Source of the DNA: Labrys monachus
GTDB taxonomy: Bacteria > Pseudomonadota > Alphaproteobacteria > Rhizobiales > Labraceae
Reading direction: 5' to 3'
Assembly: GCF_030814655.1 (NCBI RefSeq)
Contig: NZ_JAUSVK010000001.1
Coordinates: forward strand, 2,685,501 to 2,749,500
DNA: 64,000 bases
The notes beneath the pieces were generated by a model. The model saw only the letters and a list, made by a program, of their open reading frames with translations. It searched no databases and had not been told where the DNA came from. This document shows, piece after piece, positions 52,525 to 63,080 of this stretch (its first letter is position 1; the number at the start of each line of letters is the position of its first letter). Made by a program: the position numbers and the translations under genes.

Positions 52525-53958
52525 TTATGTGGCCGCACTCGTCCGGGGATTTGTTTGACTGGAGAGCGGGAGATCGACTTCGACCGTCGTTCCCTGCGCT
52601 TCGGCACTCTCGACGCTGACCTGCCCGCCATGGGCCTGACAGATGGAGCGGACGATCGAAAGACCGAGGCCGGTCCCCTCGATGTCGCTCGATCGCGCGG
52701 TGCTCGCCCGGTAGAACCGCTCGAAGATATGCGGCAGCTCGGCCGGCGGAATTCCGATGCCGTTGTCCCGGACCTGCAGCTTGACCCCCGCATGGGAGGT
52801 CGTGATCGTCAGCACGATCTCGCCACCCGGCCGGGTATATTTGATGCTGTTGTCGAGGAGATTGACGACCGCCTGCTTCAGGCGAACCGTATCGCCGGTG
52901 ACGAAGGCCGGCCTTGGAGCCTCCAGGCCGATGGCGATGTTCTTTTCCTCGCCCAGCAGGCGCATCTGCTCCAGCGTGGTGCGGACCAGATCGGCGAAGT
53001 CGAACACCTCCTGCTTCGTCTTCGCCTCGCCGGCATCGAGCCGGACCATGGCGAACAGGCCCTCGACGATATGGGAGAGGCGCTCGGCCTCCTCCAGCGA
53101 GCCGCCGATCCGGGTCGTGATCACCTGGGGCAGGTCCGATTCGCGAAGCAGCCCCTCCAATTCGCTGCGGATGATGGCGAGGGGGGTGCGCAGTTCGTGG
53201 GAGGCATCGGCCGAGAAGCGGCTTGCCTGCTCATAGGCCTGGTCGAGCCGTTCGAGCATCTGGTTGAGCGTCTGCGAGAGGTGCTCGATGGCGTCGCCGG
53301 TCTGCACGATCGGCAGTCTCTGGCGCTGGCCTCCGAAGCTGATCTTCTGCGCGGTGTCGCTGATGCTCTTGATGGGCATCAGCGCATGCCGGACGATGGC
53401 GACGCCGCCGAGCACGGTGATGGAGAAGAGGAAAGGCGCGCCGATGAAGAAGATCTCGAGCAACTTGTTCATGGCGGTGCGGATGGGCAGCGTCGAGGCG
53501 CCCATTTCGAAGACGTAATGCGTACCGGCTATATCGGCGTCGACGCCGACGAGCATGAAATTCGCGCTCTTCCTGAGCTTCTCCATCCGTTCGGAGATGA
53601 CGCCGCTGTAGTCCCGCGGCAACGGAATATCGCCGCTGCTGAACGAGTGGTCGCTGGGGGCACCCGAAACATAGAGGATCTCTCCGTCCCGCTTGCTGAT
53701 CCGTATGAAGCGGTCATTCTCCTCGGGAGAATAGACATCCTGGATCTTGCGATAGATTTCGCCGTTGCTGTATCCGGAGATGTCGGGAAGAACGTCCCGG
53801 CGCAGATGCTCCACTCGCTGCGTCAGATTGCTCAGCAGGTCGCCGTAAAGCCAGTCGTAAAGCCTGTAATATGTGTAGGTGCCGAATACCAATATCATCG
53901 CCAGTATGAAGGCCGTATACCATACGATTATTCTTACTTGTATGGATCGTATGTTCAT
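52525..53958 (-). CDS. Two-component sensor histidine kinase
   Basis: The 477-aa kinase has two membrane helices (about residues 8-30 and 168-190) around a periplasmic sensor of about 135 residues, a HAMP segment, HisKA with SADASHELRTPLAIIRSELE, and HATPase with NLLDNSIKYTRPGG, DNGIGIPPAELPHIFERFYR and GTGLGLSIVRSICQAHGG. The layout is that of heavy-metal or CusS/QseC-type sensors. Its start overlaps the response-regulator stop by 4 nt. The RND pump begins 91 nt downstream, so the pair probably senses the pump's substrate. Confidence 0.94.
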   Translation of the reverse strand: MNIRSIQVRIIVWYTAFILAMILVFGTYTYYRLYDWLYGDLLSNLTQRVEHLRRDVLPDISGYSNGEIYRKIQDVYSPEENDRFIRISKRDGEILYVSGAPSDHSFSSGDIPLPRDYSGVISERMEKLRKSANFMLVGVDADIAGTHYVFEMGASTLPIRTAMNKLLEIFFIGAPFLFSITVLGGVAIVRHALMPIKSISDTAQKISFGGQRQRLPIVQTGDAIEHLSQTLNQMLERLDQAYEQASRFSADASHELRTPLAIIRSELEGLLRESDLPQVITTRIGGSLEEAERLSHIVEGLFAMVRLDAGEAKTKQEVFDFADLVRTTLEQMRLLGEEKNIAIGLEAPRPAFVTGDTVRLKQAVVNLLDNSIKYTRPGGEIVLTITTSHAGVKLQVRDNGIGIPPAELPHIFERFYRASTARSSDIEGTGLGLSIVRSICQAHGGQVSVESAEAQGTTVEVDLPLSSQTNPRTSAAT

Positions 53959-54635
53959 CAGGTGCTGGAATCTCCGAAGATGTATCCGGCGCCTCGCACC
54001 GTCCTGATCAGCTTGTGCGGGTATCCCTCGTCGATCTTGTTGCGGAGCTGGCGGATATAGACCTCGACGATGTTGGTCAGGCTTTCGAAGCTCTGGTCCC
54101 AGACATGTTCGAGGATCATGGCCCGCGAAAGGACGCGGCCGGCATTGGCCGCCAGATATTCCAGCAACGCATATTCCTTGCCGCTGAGTTCGATGCGCCG
54201 GTCGGCGCGCTTGGCCCGGTGCGTCACGCGATCGAGTTCGAAATCGGCGATATGGATGACGTCGGTCTGTTGCGCCGACCGCCGCCTCAGCAGGGCGCGC
54301 ACCCTGACGAGCAACTCCATGAAGGCGAAGGGCTTGGTGAGGTAGTCGTCTGCCCCGCTCTCGAAATGGGTGACCTTGTCCTGGACCGAGGATCTCGCGG
54401 TGAGCATGATCACCGGCGTCTCGCAGTCGTCCTGGCGGATCTGCTTGAGAATTTGCGTACCGTTCGGCTCGGGCAGCGTGATGTCGAGGATGACGAGGTC
54501 ATAGGCGTAATTCGTCGCCATGAGGATGCCTTTGGCGCCGTTTTCGGCGACGTCGACGCCAAGGCCCTCGCTTTTCAGGTTATTGACGAGGGTGGCCGCC
54601 AACTTTTCTTCATCCTCAACTAATAGTAATCGCAT
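53958..54635 (-). CDS. OmpR-family response regulator
   Basis: A 225-aa regulator: receiver with acidic pocket VEDEE, phosphoacceptor Asp51 in VILDITLPEPNG, and DYLTKPF, followed by a winged-helix DNA-binding domain with LSGKEYALLEYLAANAGRVL, EHVWDQSFESLTNIVEVYIR and RTVRGAGYIF. It should bind direct repeats near its own promoter and that of the pump. An AT-rich spacer of about 130 nt precedes it. Confidence 0.95.
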   Translation of the reverse strand: MRLLLVEDEEKLAATLVNNLKSEGLGVDVAENGAKGILMATNYAYDLVILDITLPEPNGTQILKQIRQDDCETPVIMLTARSSVQDKVTHFESGADDYLTKPFAFMELLVRVRALLRRRSAQQTDVIHIADFELDRVTHRAKRADRRIELSGKEYALLEYLAANAGRVLSRAMILEHVWDQSFESLTNIVEVYIRQLRNKIDEGYPHKLIRTVRGAGYIFGDSST

Positions 54636-54941
54636 TTTTATAGCGTCCGTATCCGTTTCGGCAGAGATGTTCTTATATAAGCAATGAAAATATGTAAGTT
54701 AAGATTCGTTCATGTCTCTCCGGTGAGTGAATATTAATTTTTTACTTTATTTCATCGAAATTCAACTGCTCGGCAAGCGTGTATCGCGGGGGCGGATGGT
54801 TGTGCCGGGAGCAGGTTGCGAACCTCGATGGTATAATTTTCCCGCGCGGCGTGTGGGCGACTCGCAATAGACGCGCCACAGCCGGGTCGGCCATTTCTTT
54901 GGCGGCATTATGGCGTCTGCGCTCCCGCGGAGAACGTTCCC

Positions 54942-54981
54942 ACACCCGGACACCCGGACACCCGGACACCCGGACATCCGG
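54942..54981. repeat. Five-copy 8-bp tandem repeat
   Basis: The unit ACACCCGG is repeated five times without gaps; the last copy reads ACATCCGG. Being 8 bp, it is likely to vary in number by slippage, yet it is outside any gene. Confidence 0.92.
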
Positions 54982-55210
54982 TGCCGGCGATGCGTTGGGG
55001 AGCGCGGCCGTGGAGGGCACGTGCGGCGTCATGGATGGGACAGGCGGAATCGCGGCGAGGTGCATGGCCGGCTCGCCGGAATGGCGCTGTCCTCGCCGTC
55101 GAAGCCTGCCGGGGCGCCGGACGGCTGCCCCGATCCGGTGGCACGAGCGTGACCGGCTTTTGGGGGCGGGGGAACTCGGGCCGGCAGGCCTTGTTCGCGC
55201 GGAGGCGGCT

Positions 55211-55255
55211 TGCAAACAATTGCCCGCCGCCGGGCGGTCCCCGGCGGCGGGCAAT
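55211..55255 (-). terminator. Terminator of the small secreted-protein gene
   Basis: ATTGCCCGCCGCCGGG (55219-55234) pairs perfectly with 55240-55255 (16 bp). On the minus strand it is followed by TTGTTTG, about 50 nt after the stop at 55306. Confidence 0.75.
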
Positions 55256-55305
55256 GATGTCAGTCAGGTCCCGGCCGGGCCGCCTGTGGCGCGGCGCCGA
55301 TCCGG

Positions 55306-55545
55306 TCAGCGGGCTCCGGGGAGGGACACGAAGTGAGGCCTGCCGGCGTCCGCCTTGCGCGCGGACTTCGACGCCTGGGTATGGAGTTGGGGAAGGGACG
55401 CTGCGCTCGCCTGATGCGCATAGAAATAATGTTCCGCCAGGATCGGGTTGTCCGGATAGTTCCTGTCGGCCGCGTCGGCGAGGGCGCTGGACGCGGACAG
55501 GGCAAGAAGGATGGCGGCGAGTGATGAAGGGATGATCTTGTTCAT
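55306..55545 (-). CDS. Small secreted protein with ADAADR-PDNPILAE motif (paralogue 1)
   Basis: The 79-aa precursor has a signal peptide (MNKIIPSSLAAILLALSASS, cut after ALA). The mature N-terminus reads DAADRNYPDNPILAEHY, then FYAHQA, followed by a Ser/Ala/Lys-rich tail. The same motif is found in the gene at 58311 with 18 of 24 positions identical, on the other side of the porin gene. The family is not recognised. GAGGAG lies 6 nt before the ATG. Confidence 0.75.
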   Translation of the reverse strand: MNKIIPSSLAAILLALSASSALADAADRNYPDNPILAEHYFYAHQASAASLPQLHTQASKSARKADAGRPHFVSLPGAR

Positions 55546-56362
55546 GGTCTGCTCCTCATGTTCGGCGGCATCGGCCGTCGTCGAGGGAGAAATTAGCGGT
55601 GGGGGGCTCATGCTGCAATTAAAAACGAGACGGTCAGGATTGAAATAAATGTGAGAAAAAGATGAGCCGGCTCTCCGGATTTGTGATCGATAACGTGTTT
55701 TAGGACGGAATATGCTCCATTCCTGCCTTTATTCGGAGGCGCCCGCCAAAGTCGGAGAAGGGCAAGGAGCTGTCGCAGCCCGCAGGCTCCCGATCTGGCG
55801 GCTATTTGCGGAACCAGCGGTATTCCCGCGTGCTCGCCATGCGCGCCTCAGCCGGGCAGCCGACGGCCTTCCGCCCTGTGACGATGGGTGGAAGCAAAAC
55901 AGCCCGGATTGCTCCGGGCTGTTTCTGATGGATGCTTGGAGGTCACCATCATGGGATCCGGCCTCGCGAACCGGATATTTCCCCGCCCAGATTGTTGCCT
56001 GGCCGGAAAAATTCAGTTTAGTTCCACAAGTATATTAAATTGAGTGTCGTTACGCCTCGTTATGAAGATAAGCTACAGGTGAAAAAACCGTCAAGTCAAT
56101 GTGAAAACATTCTCCAGCGGCAGGATGAATAAAACTTAATATAAATACTTTCTCATCGTAAATAGCGGGCCGTGCCGGTCCGACGGGGCGCCGCGTCCCC
56201 GATGAATGACAAGGCGACCCCGCTGGACGCGGAGCCGCCAATGCTGCGCAGGTCAGGCGGCGGGCCGGATGCCGCGACATCCGGCGTCGGACGCCTCGTC
56301 CTGCAAGGGGCTTCGTTCCAGCCGCCGATGCCCCTGTCGGCGACCGTCGTCTTCGTCGGGGC
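55546..56362. other. Gene-free region between small secreted gene and porin
   Basis: About 800 bp, part of it AT-rich (55600-55700 and 56030-56160). It contains an orphan terminator at 55897-55924. The open frame 55712-56038 crosses that terminator and has no start signal. A small RNA ending at the terminator is possible. Confidence 0.45.
55897..55924. terminator. Orphan bidirectional terminator
   Basis: AAACAGCCCGGA (55897-55908) and its exact complement (55913-55924) flank a TTGC loop, giving A-rich and T-rich ends suited to both strands. No gene ends within 350 nt on the plus strand; on the minus strand the porin ends about 440 nt upstream. Confidence 0.65.
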
Positions 56363-57649
56363 TCAGAAGGTGCGCTTGAGCCGCACGCCGGCCACCAGGG
56401 CGTTGGTCTTCTGCTTCGCCAGTTCCTCTCCATCGGCCAGCATCACCTGCGCGAGCCCCTTGGCATTGGTGCCGACATAGGACACTTCGGCGCCGATCGA
56501 CATGTTCTTGACGATTTCATATTCGAGCTGGCCGCCCGCGACATAGGAGGTGAAATCGCCGTCGTCGAGCGCGCCGGACGGGGCGTTGTACCGACCGTAG
56601 CTGCCGAAGATCATGGCCTTCAGCTGGGGCGTCAGGTTGACACCCGCTTCGCCCGTGAGCGCCCAGCTGGTGGTGGTCTTGGTGCCGCCGCCGGCCACGA
56701 TGTCGGCGTCGTAGGCATTCGGCGCGCCGGCGGGCGAGAACTGGTTGTTCCTCACGCCGGTGAAGGCGCTCGCGCCATTGCCGTAATCGCCTTCGAGGGC
56801 GACATAGGCGCCCGTCATCACGGGCAGGTTGACCGACAGGCCGGCGCCGAATGCGTAGCCATATTTGGTCTCGCCGGAGCTGAGCCCGAGCGCATCCGCC
56901 TCGTGGATGGCGCCCATCACCTGGGCCTTGCCCCAAGCGCTGTCATACAGGACGTTGGCGACGAAGTTCGGCATCTTCGTTCCGCCGTTCACCAGCGCGC
57001 CGTCCGCGCCGCCGAAGCCGCCGCGGCCGGAGCCGGGATCTTCCATCGAAACCGTCGCGCTCAGGCCGCCGCCGAACTGGGCCGTATAGGCCAGCAAATT
57101 CTGCGTGAAGATGCCCGATCCGAAGTAGGGGGCGAAATAAGTGTCGCCGAAATAATTATCGTAGAAGGAATAGAAGGATTCGGCATAGCCGGCGGTCAGG
57201 CCGCCGAACTGGATATAGGCCTTGTCCACGTAGAAGGTGCTGCTGGCGGTGGAATTGAATCCGGTCTGCCATTGCTGGCTCCCGGTCGTGCCCGTCAGCA
57301 CGTCGATCAGGATGAACGAGCGCAGCAAGCCGTAATCCGTGTCGGTGCGGGCATCGAAGCCGAGCTGGAACCTGCCCTGGAAGGCCGTCTGGTTGGTGGC
57401 CCGGTTCGACTGTCCGGCCTGGCGGTTGGAATTGGTCGCCGTGTTGAAGCCGTAGTCGGCGCGGATGTTGCCGCTGATCTTCAGGCATGTATCAGTACCC
57501 GGAATATAGAAGAATTCCGGCCCGAACTGGGAGCAGACCTTCACATATTCAGCCGGCGCCGCCTTTTCCATCGGCAGATCGGCCGCGTGTGCGGCACAGG
57601 CGGTAGCGAGGCTTGCGGCTGCGCCGAGAAGTACTGCTTTTGATCTCAT
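56363..57649 (-). CDS. Rhizobiales-type porin (Porin_2 family)
   Basis: A 428-aa precursor of the Omp2b-like general porin family. The signal peptide ends AAHAADLP. The mature start has KAAPAEYVKVCSQFGPEFFY and the conserved disulfide stretch IPGTDTCLKISGNIRADYGF. Sixteen-stranded barrel features follow, and the chain ends in Phe (RLKRTF), the outer-membrane sorting signal. GGAGAC lies 6-12 nt before the ATG. It is flanked on both sides by genes of the PDNPILAE paralogue family. Confidence 0.95.
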   Translation of the reverse strand: MRSKAVLLGAAASLATACAAHAADLPMEKAAPAEYVKVCSQFGPEFFYIPGTDTCLKISGNIRADYGFNTATNSNRQAGQSNRATNQTAFQGRFQLGFDARTDTDYGLLRSFILIDVLTGTTGSQQWQTGFNSTASSTFYVDKAYIQFGGLTAGYAESFYSFYDNYFGDTYFAPYFGSGIFTQNLLAYTAQFGGGLSATVSMEDPGSGRGGFGGADGALVNGGTKMPNFVANVLYDSAWGKAQVMGAIHEADALGLSSGETKYGYAFGAGLSVNLPVMTGAYVALEGDYGNGASAFTGVRNNQFSPAGAPNAYDADIVAGGGTKTTTSWALTGEAGVNLTPQLKAMIFGSYGRYNAPSGALDDGDFTSYVAGGQLEYEIVKNMSIGAEVSYVGTNAKGLAQVMLADGEELAKQKTNALVAGVRLKRTF

Positions 57650-58310
57650 CTTATTGTCTCCGGGACGTAGATTGTTGTGGGCGCCGCCTGGTGCTCTGGC
57701 CGGTCTCGTCGGAGAACGGGACACCACGCGTCCGCATGCGGGGCACGATCACTCTGGATCGATGCGCGGAGACTGCTTCAAGTCTTTGATGTCGGCAATG
57801 TATATGGCGCGTAAAATCGCACGCAAAAATACAATTGCGGGGTCCGTGTTACATAAAAGACACTATTGTGCGTGTATTATTAGAATTTACTCATCCCTCT
57901 AGCGTATAAGTTTGCATAAACTACATTATACAACCAAAGGTATTATTGAATTTTAGACGGACATATTTGATAAATCCCGAGATTAACGAATTTTAATACA
58001 GGAAATCGATTCTGTCCGGGACGCCTTCATACTTTTCGGATGGCCTGAATGGCCGGAAGGGACACGGTCGTCGGGTGTCGCCCGCCTTAGCCGGGTCACG
58101 TTGATCCCCGCACCGTCGGGGAGGGGCTCAAAGAAGCAGCAGATGATATCTGAAGATTAAGTTTCACTAATCCAAGAGCAATGAGCGAATATTAACTTCA
58201 AATATTTGCTTTCCGGGGAGACAGTACTGATACGACAACCAACTGAAGGAGAAATGCATGAGGAGATCTGCGATGCCCGGATCGCTCCGTCGCCCCCGCC
58301 GGAGGATGCA
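57650..58310. other. AT-rich intergenic region upstream of the porin
   Basis: About 660 bp between divergent genes. 57770-58020 is notably AT-rich and should hold the porin promoter. A short hairpin, CCCCG-N6-CGGGG, lies near 58108-58123. I see no gene. Confidence 0.5.
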
Positions 58311-58547
58311 ATGAAGACGCTGCTTCTCGTCGGCACCCTGGTGTCGTTGGCGCTTCCGCTGTCATCATCCCTGGCCTGGGCCGACGCGGCCGACAGGGAC
58401 TTCCCGGACAATCCCATCCTTGCCGAGCAATATTACTACAGCCACAAGGCGGCGCTCGCCGCGGCCGCCGCGGCACGGACGCCCGCCCGCAGCACCGGCC
58501 TGGTCCACAAGCCGTATCGGCATAGCTGCTCGTGCCGCCCGCGATAG
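58311..58547 (+). CDS. Small secreted protein with ADAADR-PDNPILAE motif (paralogue 2)
   Basis: The 78-aa precursor has a signal peptide (MKTLLLVGTLVSLALPLSSS, cut after AWA). The mature N-terminus DAADRDFPDNPILAEQY, then YYSHKA, matches the protein at 55306. The tail differs: Ala-rich, then basic with two Cys near the end (HSCSCRPR). GGAGGA lies 7 nt before the ATG. Duplication of an unknown exported family is the simplest reading. Confidence 0.75.
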   Translation: MKTLLLVGTLVSLALPLSSSLAWADAADRDFPDNPILAEQYYYSHKAALAAAAAARTPARSTGLVHKPYRHSCSCRPR

Positions 58548-58631
58548 GCGCGCCGTTCGAAGTACCCCCTGCGCGCCGCGCGGCGGCACGGCCTCGATAC
58601 CGCGAAATCCACTCGTCAGAAAGGTAAGTTC

Positions 58632-58880
58632 ATGAAGACCATTTTTTGCAGCGCCCTCATCGTTTTCGGATGCGCCCTCCCTCTCTCCCCGGCCTTCGCG
58701 ATCAGCAACAGTCCGCAGGGCGCCGTCATCGTCGGCGGCGGCGAGGCGCCGTGGTTCGGCAGCGATACCGCGAGCGAGCCGAGCCAGGCGCGCTTTCTCT
58801 CCGGCGATCAGTCCTCCGACATGCCGGCTGTCCACCACAGGCGCGTCCCAGTGCGCCATCATATCGTGTGCGACCGGTGA
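58632..58880 (+). CDS. Small secreted protein of unknown function
   Basis: An 82-aa precursor with a signal peptide (MKTIFCSALIVFGCALPLSP, cut after AFA). The mature part (ISNSPQGAVIVGGGEAPWFG, then SQARFLSGDQSSDM) has no cysteine except one at the end (HHIVCDR). AAAGGTAAG lies about 6 nt before the ATG. It follows paralogue 2 by 84 nt on the same strand and shares only the exported nature, not the motif. Confidence 0.6.
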   Translation: MKTIFCSALIVFGCALPLSPAFAISNSPQGAVIVGGGEAPWFGSDTASEPSQARFLSGDQSSDMPAVHHRRVPVRHHIVCDR

Positions 58881-58964
58881 TCCCCGGATGACGCGCTCGT
58901 TGCCGCCTTGACCGCGGCTTTCCCATAGGCGCCGGCTCGTCCGAACCACGGTCGGTGCCATTGC

Positions 58965-58994
58965 GATGCCCACGCTTCAGCGAGCGTGGGCATC
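58965..58994 (+). terminator. Probable terminator after the small secreted genes
   Basis: GATGCCCACGCT and its exact complement (12 bp, 6-nt loop) followed by TGCATTTG, 85 nt after the stop at 58880. A second perfect hairpin, GGCGCCGGGA with a 3-nt loop (59033-59055), sits just beyond the end of the convergent porin gene. Confidence 0.55.
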
Positions 58995-59072
58995 TGCATT
59001 TGGAGGAGAAGGAAGGCGGCCGATGGCGCGTCGGCGCCGGGAAGGTCCCGGCGCCAGCCTTCTCGCAAGGCA

Positions 59073-60701
59073 TCAGAAGGGATAGTATCGCAGGCTGGTC
59101 ATGACGATGTTGTCGTCGGCCTTCGGCGTGCCGCCGACACCGGCGAACCCCGTCCGTTCGGTGAAGGAATATTGCAGGCCGGCCCGCATCATGCCGAAAT
59201 TGCCCTTGTAGAGGGTATCCCACAGCCCGATCGTCGCCTGTGCCACGGATTTGGTGTTGCCGACGCAGGTGGCCGTCGACAACTCGTCGAAGCAGCCTGA
59301 ATTGATCGAGGCGGGATTGCCGAAGCCGAAGCCGGAGGCGGAGCCGGGGGTGAATTTCGCGCGGGCGATTTCCTCGCCGGCATAGGCGTAGACGTCGAGC
59401 GTCGGCAGGGGATGCACGATCAAACCCGCGAGCAGCTGCGTCTCGCTGATCGGCATCAGGGCCCCCGTGTTCGCGTTATAGGTCACATCCGGAAGGCCGC
59501 TTGTTCCGTAGCGGCCGATGCCGCTGCCCGTCAGGCCCGAGAATTGGACGTCCACCAGCTTCGGCAGCACTTCGGCCGTCACGCCGAAGCCAACGCCGCC
59601 GCCGAACACGTCGTGATTGCCTCCCGTACCGGCCACGCCGTCGGTGCGGTCGTAGAAATCACGCAGGAGGCCATAGGCCTCGAAATGCAGTTTGCGTCCG
59701 TCGATGACGGGATCGTAGGAAACCTTGCCCACGAAGTCCGGCACCCGGTTGGTCGATTGTGCGTTGCAGGCATTGAAGTTGCTGGCGCCCGAGGGATTGA
59801 CGGACGACGATCCACCGCATCCGTTCAGCGAGGTCGCCACGACGCCCGCGCCGGCCGGAGCCGTGCCGGAGAAGGTCGTCTGCGCGTTTTCCGCGGAGAA
59901 GCCGACGGCGAGATCGGGGCCGAAATTCTTGACGACGCGGATCTGGGCCTGGCGTGCCCATGTGAAGCCGGGAACGTATTGGGCGTCGATGGTCAGCGGG
60001 ATCTGCTCCTGCCGGGGCACCATTCCGGGGCTCAGCGTCGTCAGCGACCAGGTCTGGCCCGCCAGCACGTGCAGTCCCCAGTCCGACTGATCCCAGGCAG
60101 CGTAGAGGTGGCGAATGCGGGGATTGTAGGAATTGGATTCGTTCGAATTGGCGGTCTGCGCGGCGCCGAGGAAATCGAACTCGCCATAGCCGGACAGTGT
60201 CGTCGCCGGATCGATCTGGCCCTGCGCAAGGAGCGAGAGCCGGCTCTGGCGTGCCGAAAGGCGCGTCTCCTCGGTGTGTCCGATCTTGTTGTTGCCAAAG
60301 GGAATGGAATTCCAGGGCGATGCGACGTCGGATTCGAGACTGCGGCCGCGGTTGAAGCCTTCGAGGGCGAAGAAGCCGCCGGGCGTGATGGTGAGGCCTC
60401 GATAGCAGAAGGAGCCGGGCAGGCAATTGGGCGAGGCGGCCCGGGCCTGGGTTGCACCCTGGTTCGCCGCTTGGGCCGCCGCAGGCGACCCCGCCTTCCT
60501 CGCATCCCGCGCCGCGATTTCCCGGCTGGCCTTCGCCTCCCGGTCGACCTTCCGCTCCAGCTTGTTCAACTGGGCCTTGAGGAGCTTGATCTCGCTTGCC
60601 GTGTTGTCGTCGGCCCGGGCCGAAAGGGAAGACGAAGCAGCCAGACCGGCTGACGCAATAAGATATATTGCCGCCATTCTATAGATGGAATTCATGTTCA
60701 T
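59073..60701 (-). CDS. Outer-membrane porin with N-terminal coiled coil
   Basis: The 542-aa precursor has a signal peptide (cut near LSARA), a short coiled coil (TASEIKLLKAQLNKLERKVD) and a long barrel region rich in aromatic strand ends. It ends in Phe (SLRYYPF). Landmarks are FALEGFNRGRSLESDV, SRLSLLAQGQIDPATTLSGYGEFDFL and LHVLAGQTWSLTTL. It resembles DcaP/sugar-porin-like trimeric porins, whose coiled coil sits in the periplasm. Cys pairs occur near the start (NCLPGSFC) and in loops. Start at 60701 is tentative; 60695 and 60713 are alternatives. Confidence 0.85.
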   Translation of the reverse strand: MNMNSIYRMAAIYLIASAGLAASSSLSARADDNTASEIKLLKAQLNKLERKVDREAKASREIAARDARKAGSPAAAQAANQGATQARAASPNCLPGSFCYRGLTITPGGFFALEGFNRGRSLESDVASPWNSIPFGNNKIGHTEETRLSARQSRLSLLAQGQIDPATTLSGYGEFDFLGAAQTANSNESNSYNPRIRHLYAAWDQSDWGLHVLAGQTWSLTTLSPGMVPRQEQIPLTIDAQYVPGFTWARQAQIRVVKNFGPDLAVGFSAENAQTTFSGTAPAGAGVVATSLNGCGGSSSVNPSGASNFNACNAQSTNRVPDFVGKVSYDPVIDGRKLHFEAYGLLRDFYDRTDGVAGTGGNHDVFGGGVGFGVTAEVLPKLVDVQFSGLTGSGIGRYGTSGLPDVTYNANTGALMPISETQLLAGLIVHPLPTLDVYAYAGEEIARAKFTPGSASGFGFGNPASINSGCFDELSTATCVGNTKSVAQATIGLWDTLYKGNFGMMRAGLQYSFTERTGFAGVGGTPKADDNIVMTSLRYYPF

Positions 60702-61045
60702 TCTCTTAAACATCGCTGTCGAGAATGGCTGAAATATCGATACAGAATGACATTCATGCAACAACAGTAGTCATTCGGCGTATGTAAATATTAAAAATAA
60801 CTCATTTAGTAAGATTAAATTCCACTCATATTCCAATATGAGCGTTTATTAATTCAGATTCTGCGCGACTTCGATCTAGCTAAGCAGGGATATAGTTTCA
60901 TTCCTTCATGAAGGGGCGGGGTGTCTCCGCTCGCCGTGCTTTGACCGGGCCGAGTTCCACAAGGTCCCCTGGCGCGCCGTCGAAGGCGAACGCCGGTACG
61001 TCGGGGCGCGCGAGCGATGCCTGCCGCCAACCCGCGAGGCGGAAA

Positions 61046-61336
61046 ATGGGATTCAAGAACCCCACTTTGGTCCAGATCGACTGGAATAAGTTCGGACACG
61101 ATATCCGCAGCCGGCGCGAAGGCAGCAACCTGACCGTCCGGCAGCTTCAGAAGCTGACCGGCGTGTCCTACGGCACGATCGCGCGCATCGAGCGCGCCGA
61201 TTGTCCTTGCGGTGCCGACGTCTTCATCACGCTGGCCCTGTGGATAGGCAGCGATCCGCAGGCCTATCTCCTGTATCCGACCAGCCGGCGCTCCTGGCCG
61301 TCGGCGGCTTCGTCCGCGAGGCCCTCGGCCGGCTGA
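61046..61336 (+). CDS. Small XRE-type helix-turn-helix protein
   Basis: The 96-aa protein holds one lambda-repressor-like domain: FGHDIRSRREGSNLTVRQLQ, KLTGVSYGTIARIERADCP, then ITLALWIGSDPQAYLL. The recognition helix is VSYGTIARIERA. The tail is Ser/Arg/Pro-rich with no effector domain. GAGGCGGA lies 4-10 nt before the ATG. It converges with malate synthase, and its target is unknown. Confidence 0.8.
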   Translation: MGFKNPTLVQIDWNKFGHDIRSRREGSNLTVRQLQKLTGVSYGTIARIERADCPCGADVFITLALWIGSDPQAYLLYPTSRRSWPSAASSARPSAG

Positions 61337-61393
61337 CGGCCGAAGCGACGCGCGAGGGCGGGACCGCCCTCGCGGGGGGATGGCGCGGCCGGC

Positions 61394-62989
<1,596 letters not shown>

Positions 62990-63080
62990 GAAGAACTCCG
63001 TATCGATGGCTATGAAATATCGAGGAAATGGGTTGGAGCAAACGGGCGAGCGCGCGGCAAGGATGGTGAAACGGCCTGGA

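Larger units (their letters stand above)
54636..55305. other. Gene-free region with promoter, minisatellite and terminator
   Basis: About 670 bp. 54640-54790 is AT-rich and probably holds the promoter of the response regulator. An 8-bp tandem repeat and a terminator hairpin are listed separately. Open frames through it are Arg/Pro-rich and depend on the repeat, so I accept none. Confidence 0.5.

Noticed and set aside
54942-54981. CRISPR array
   Set aside because: The 8-bp units are directly adjacent with no spacers, and no cas gene is near.
55712-56038. 108-aa frame
   Set aside because: It crosses a perfect terminator hairpin and lacks a ribosome-binding site and recognisable features.
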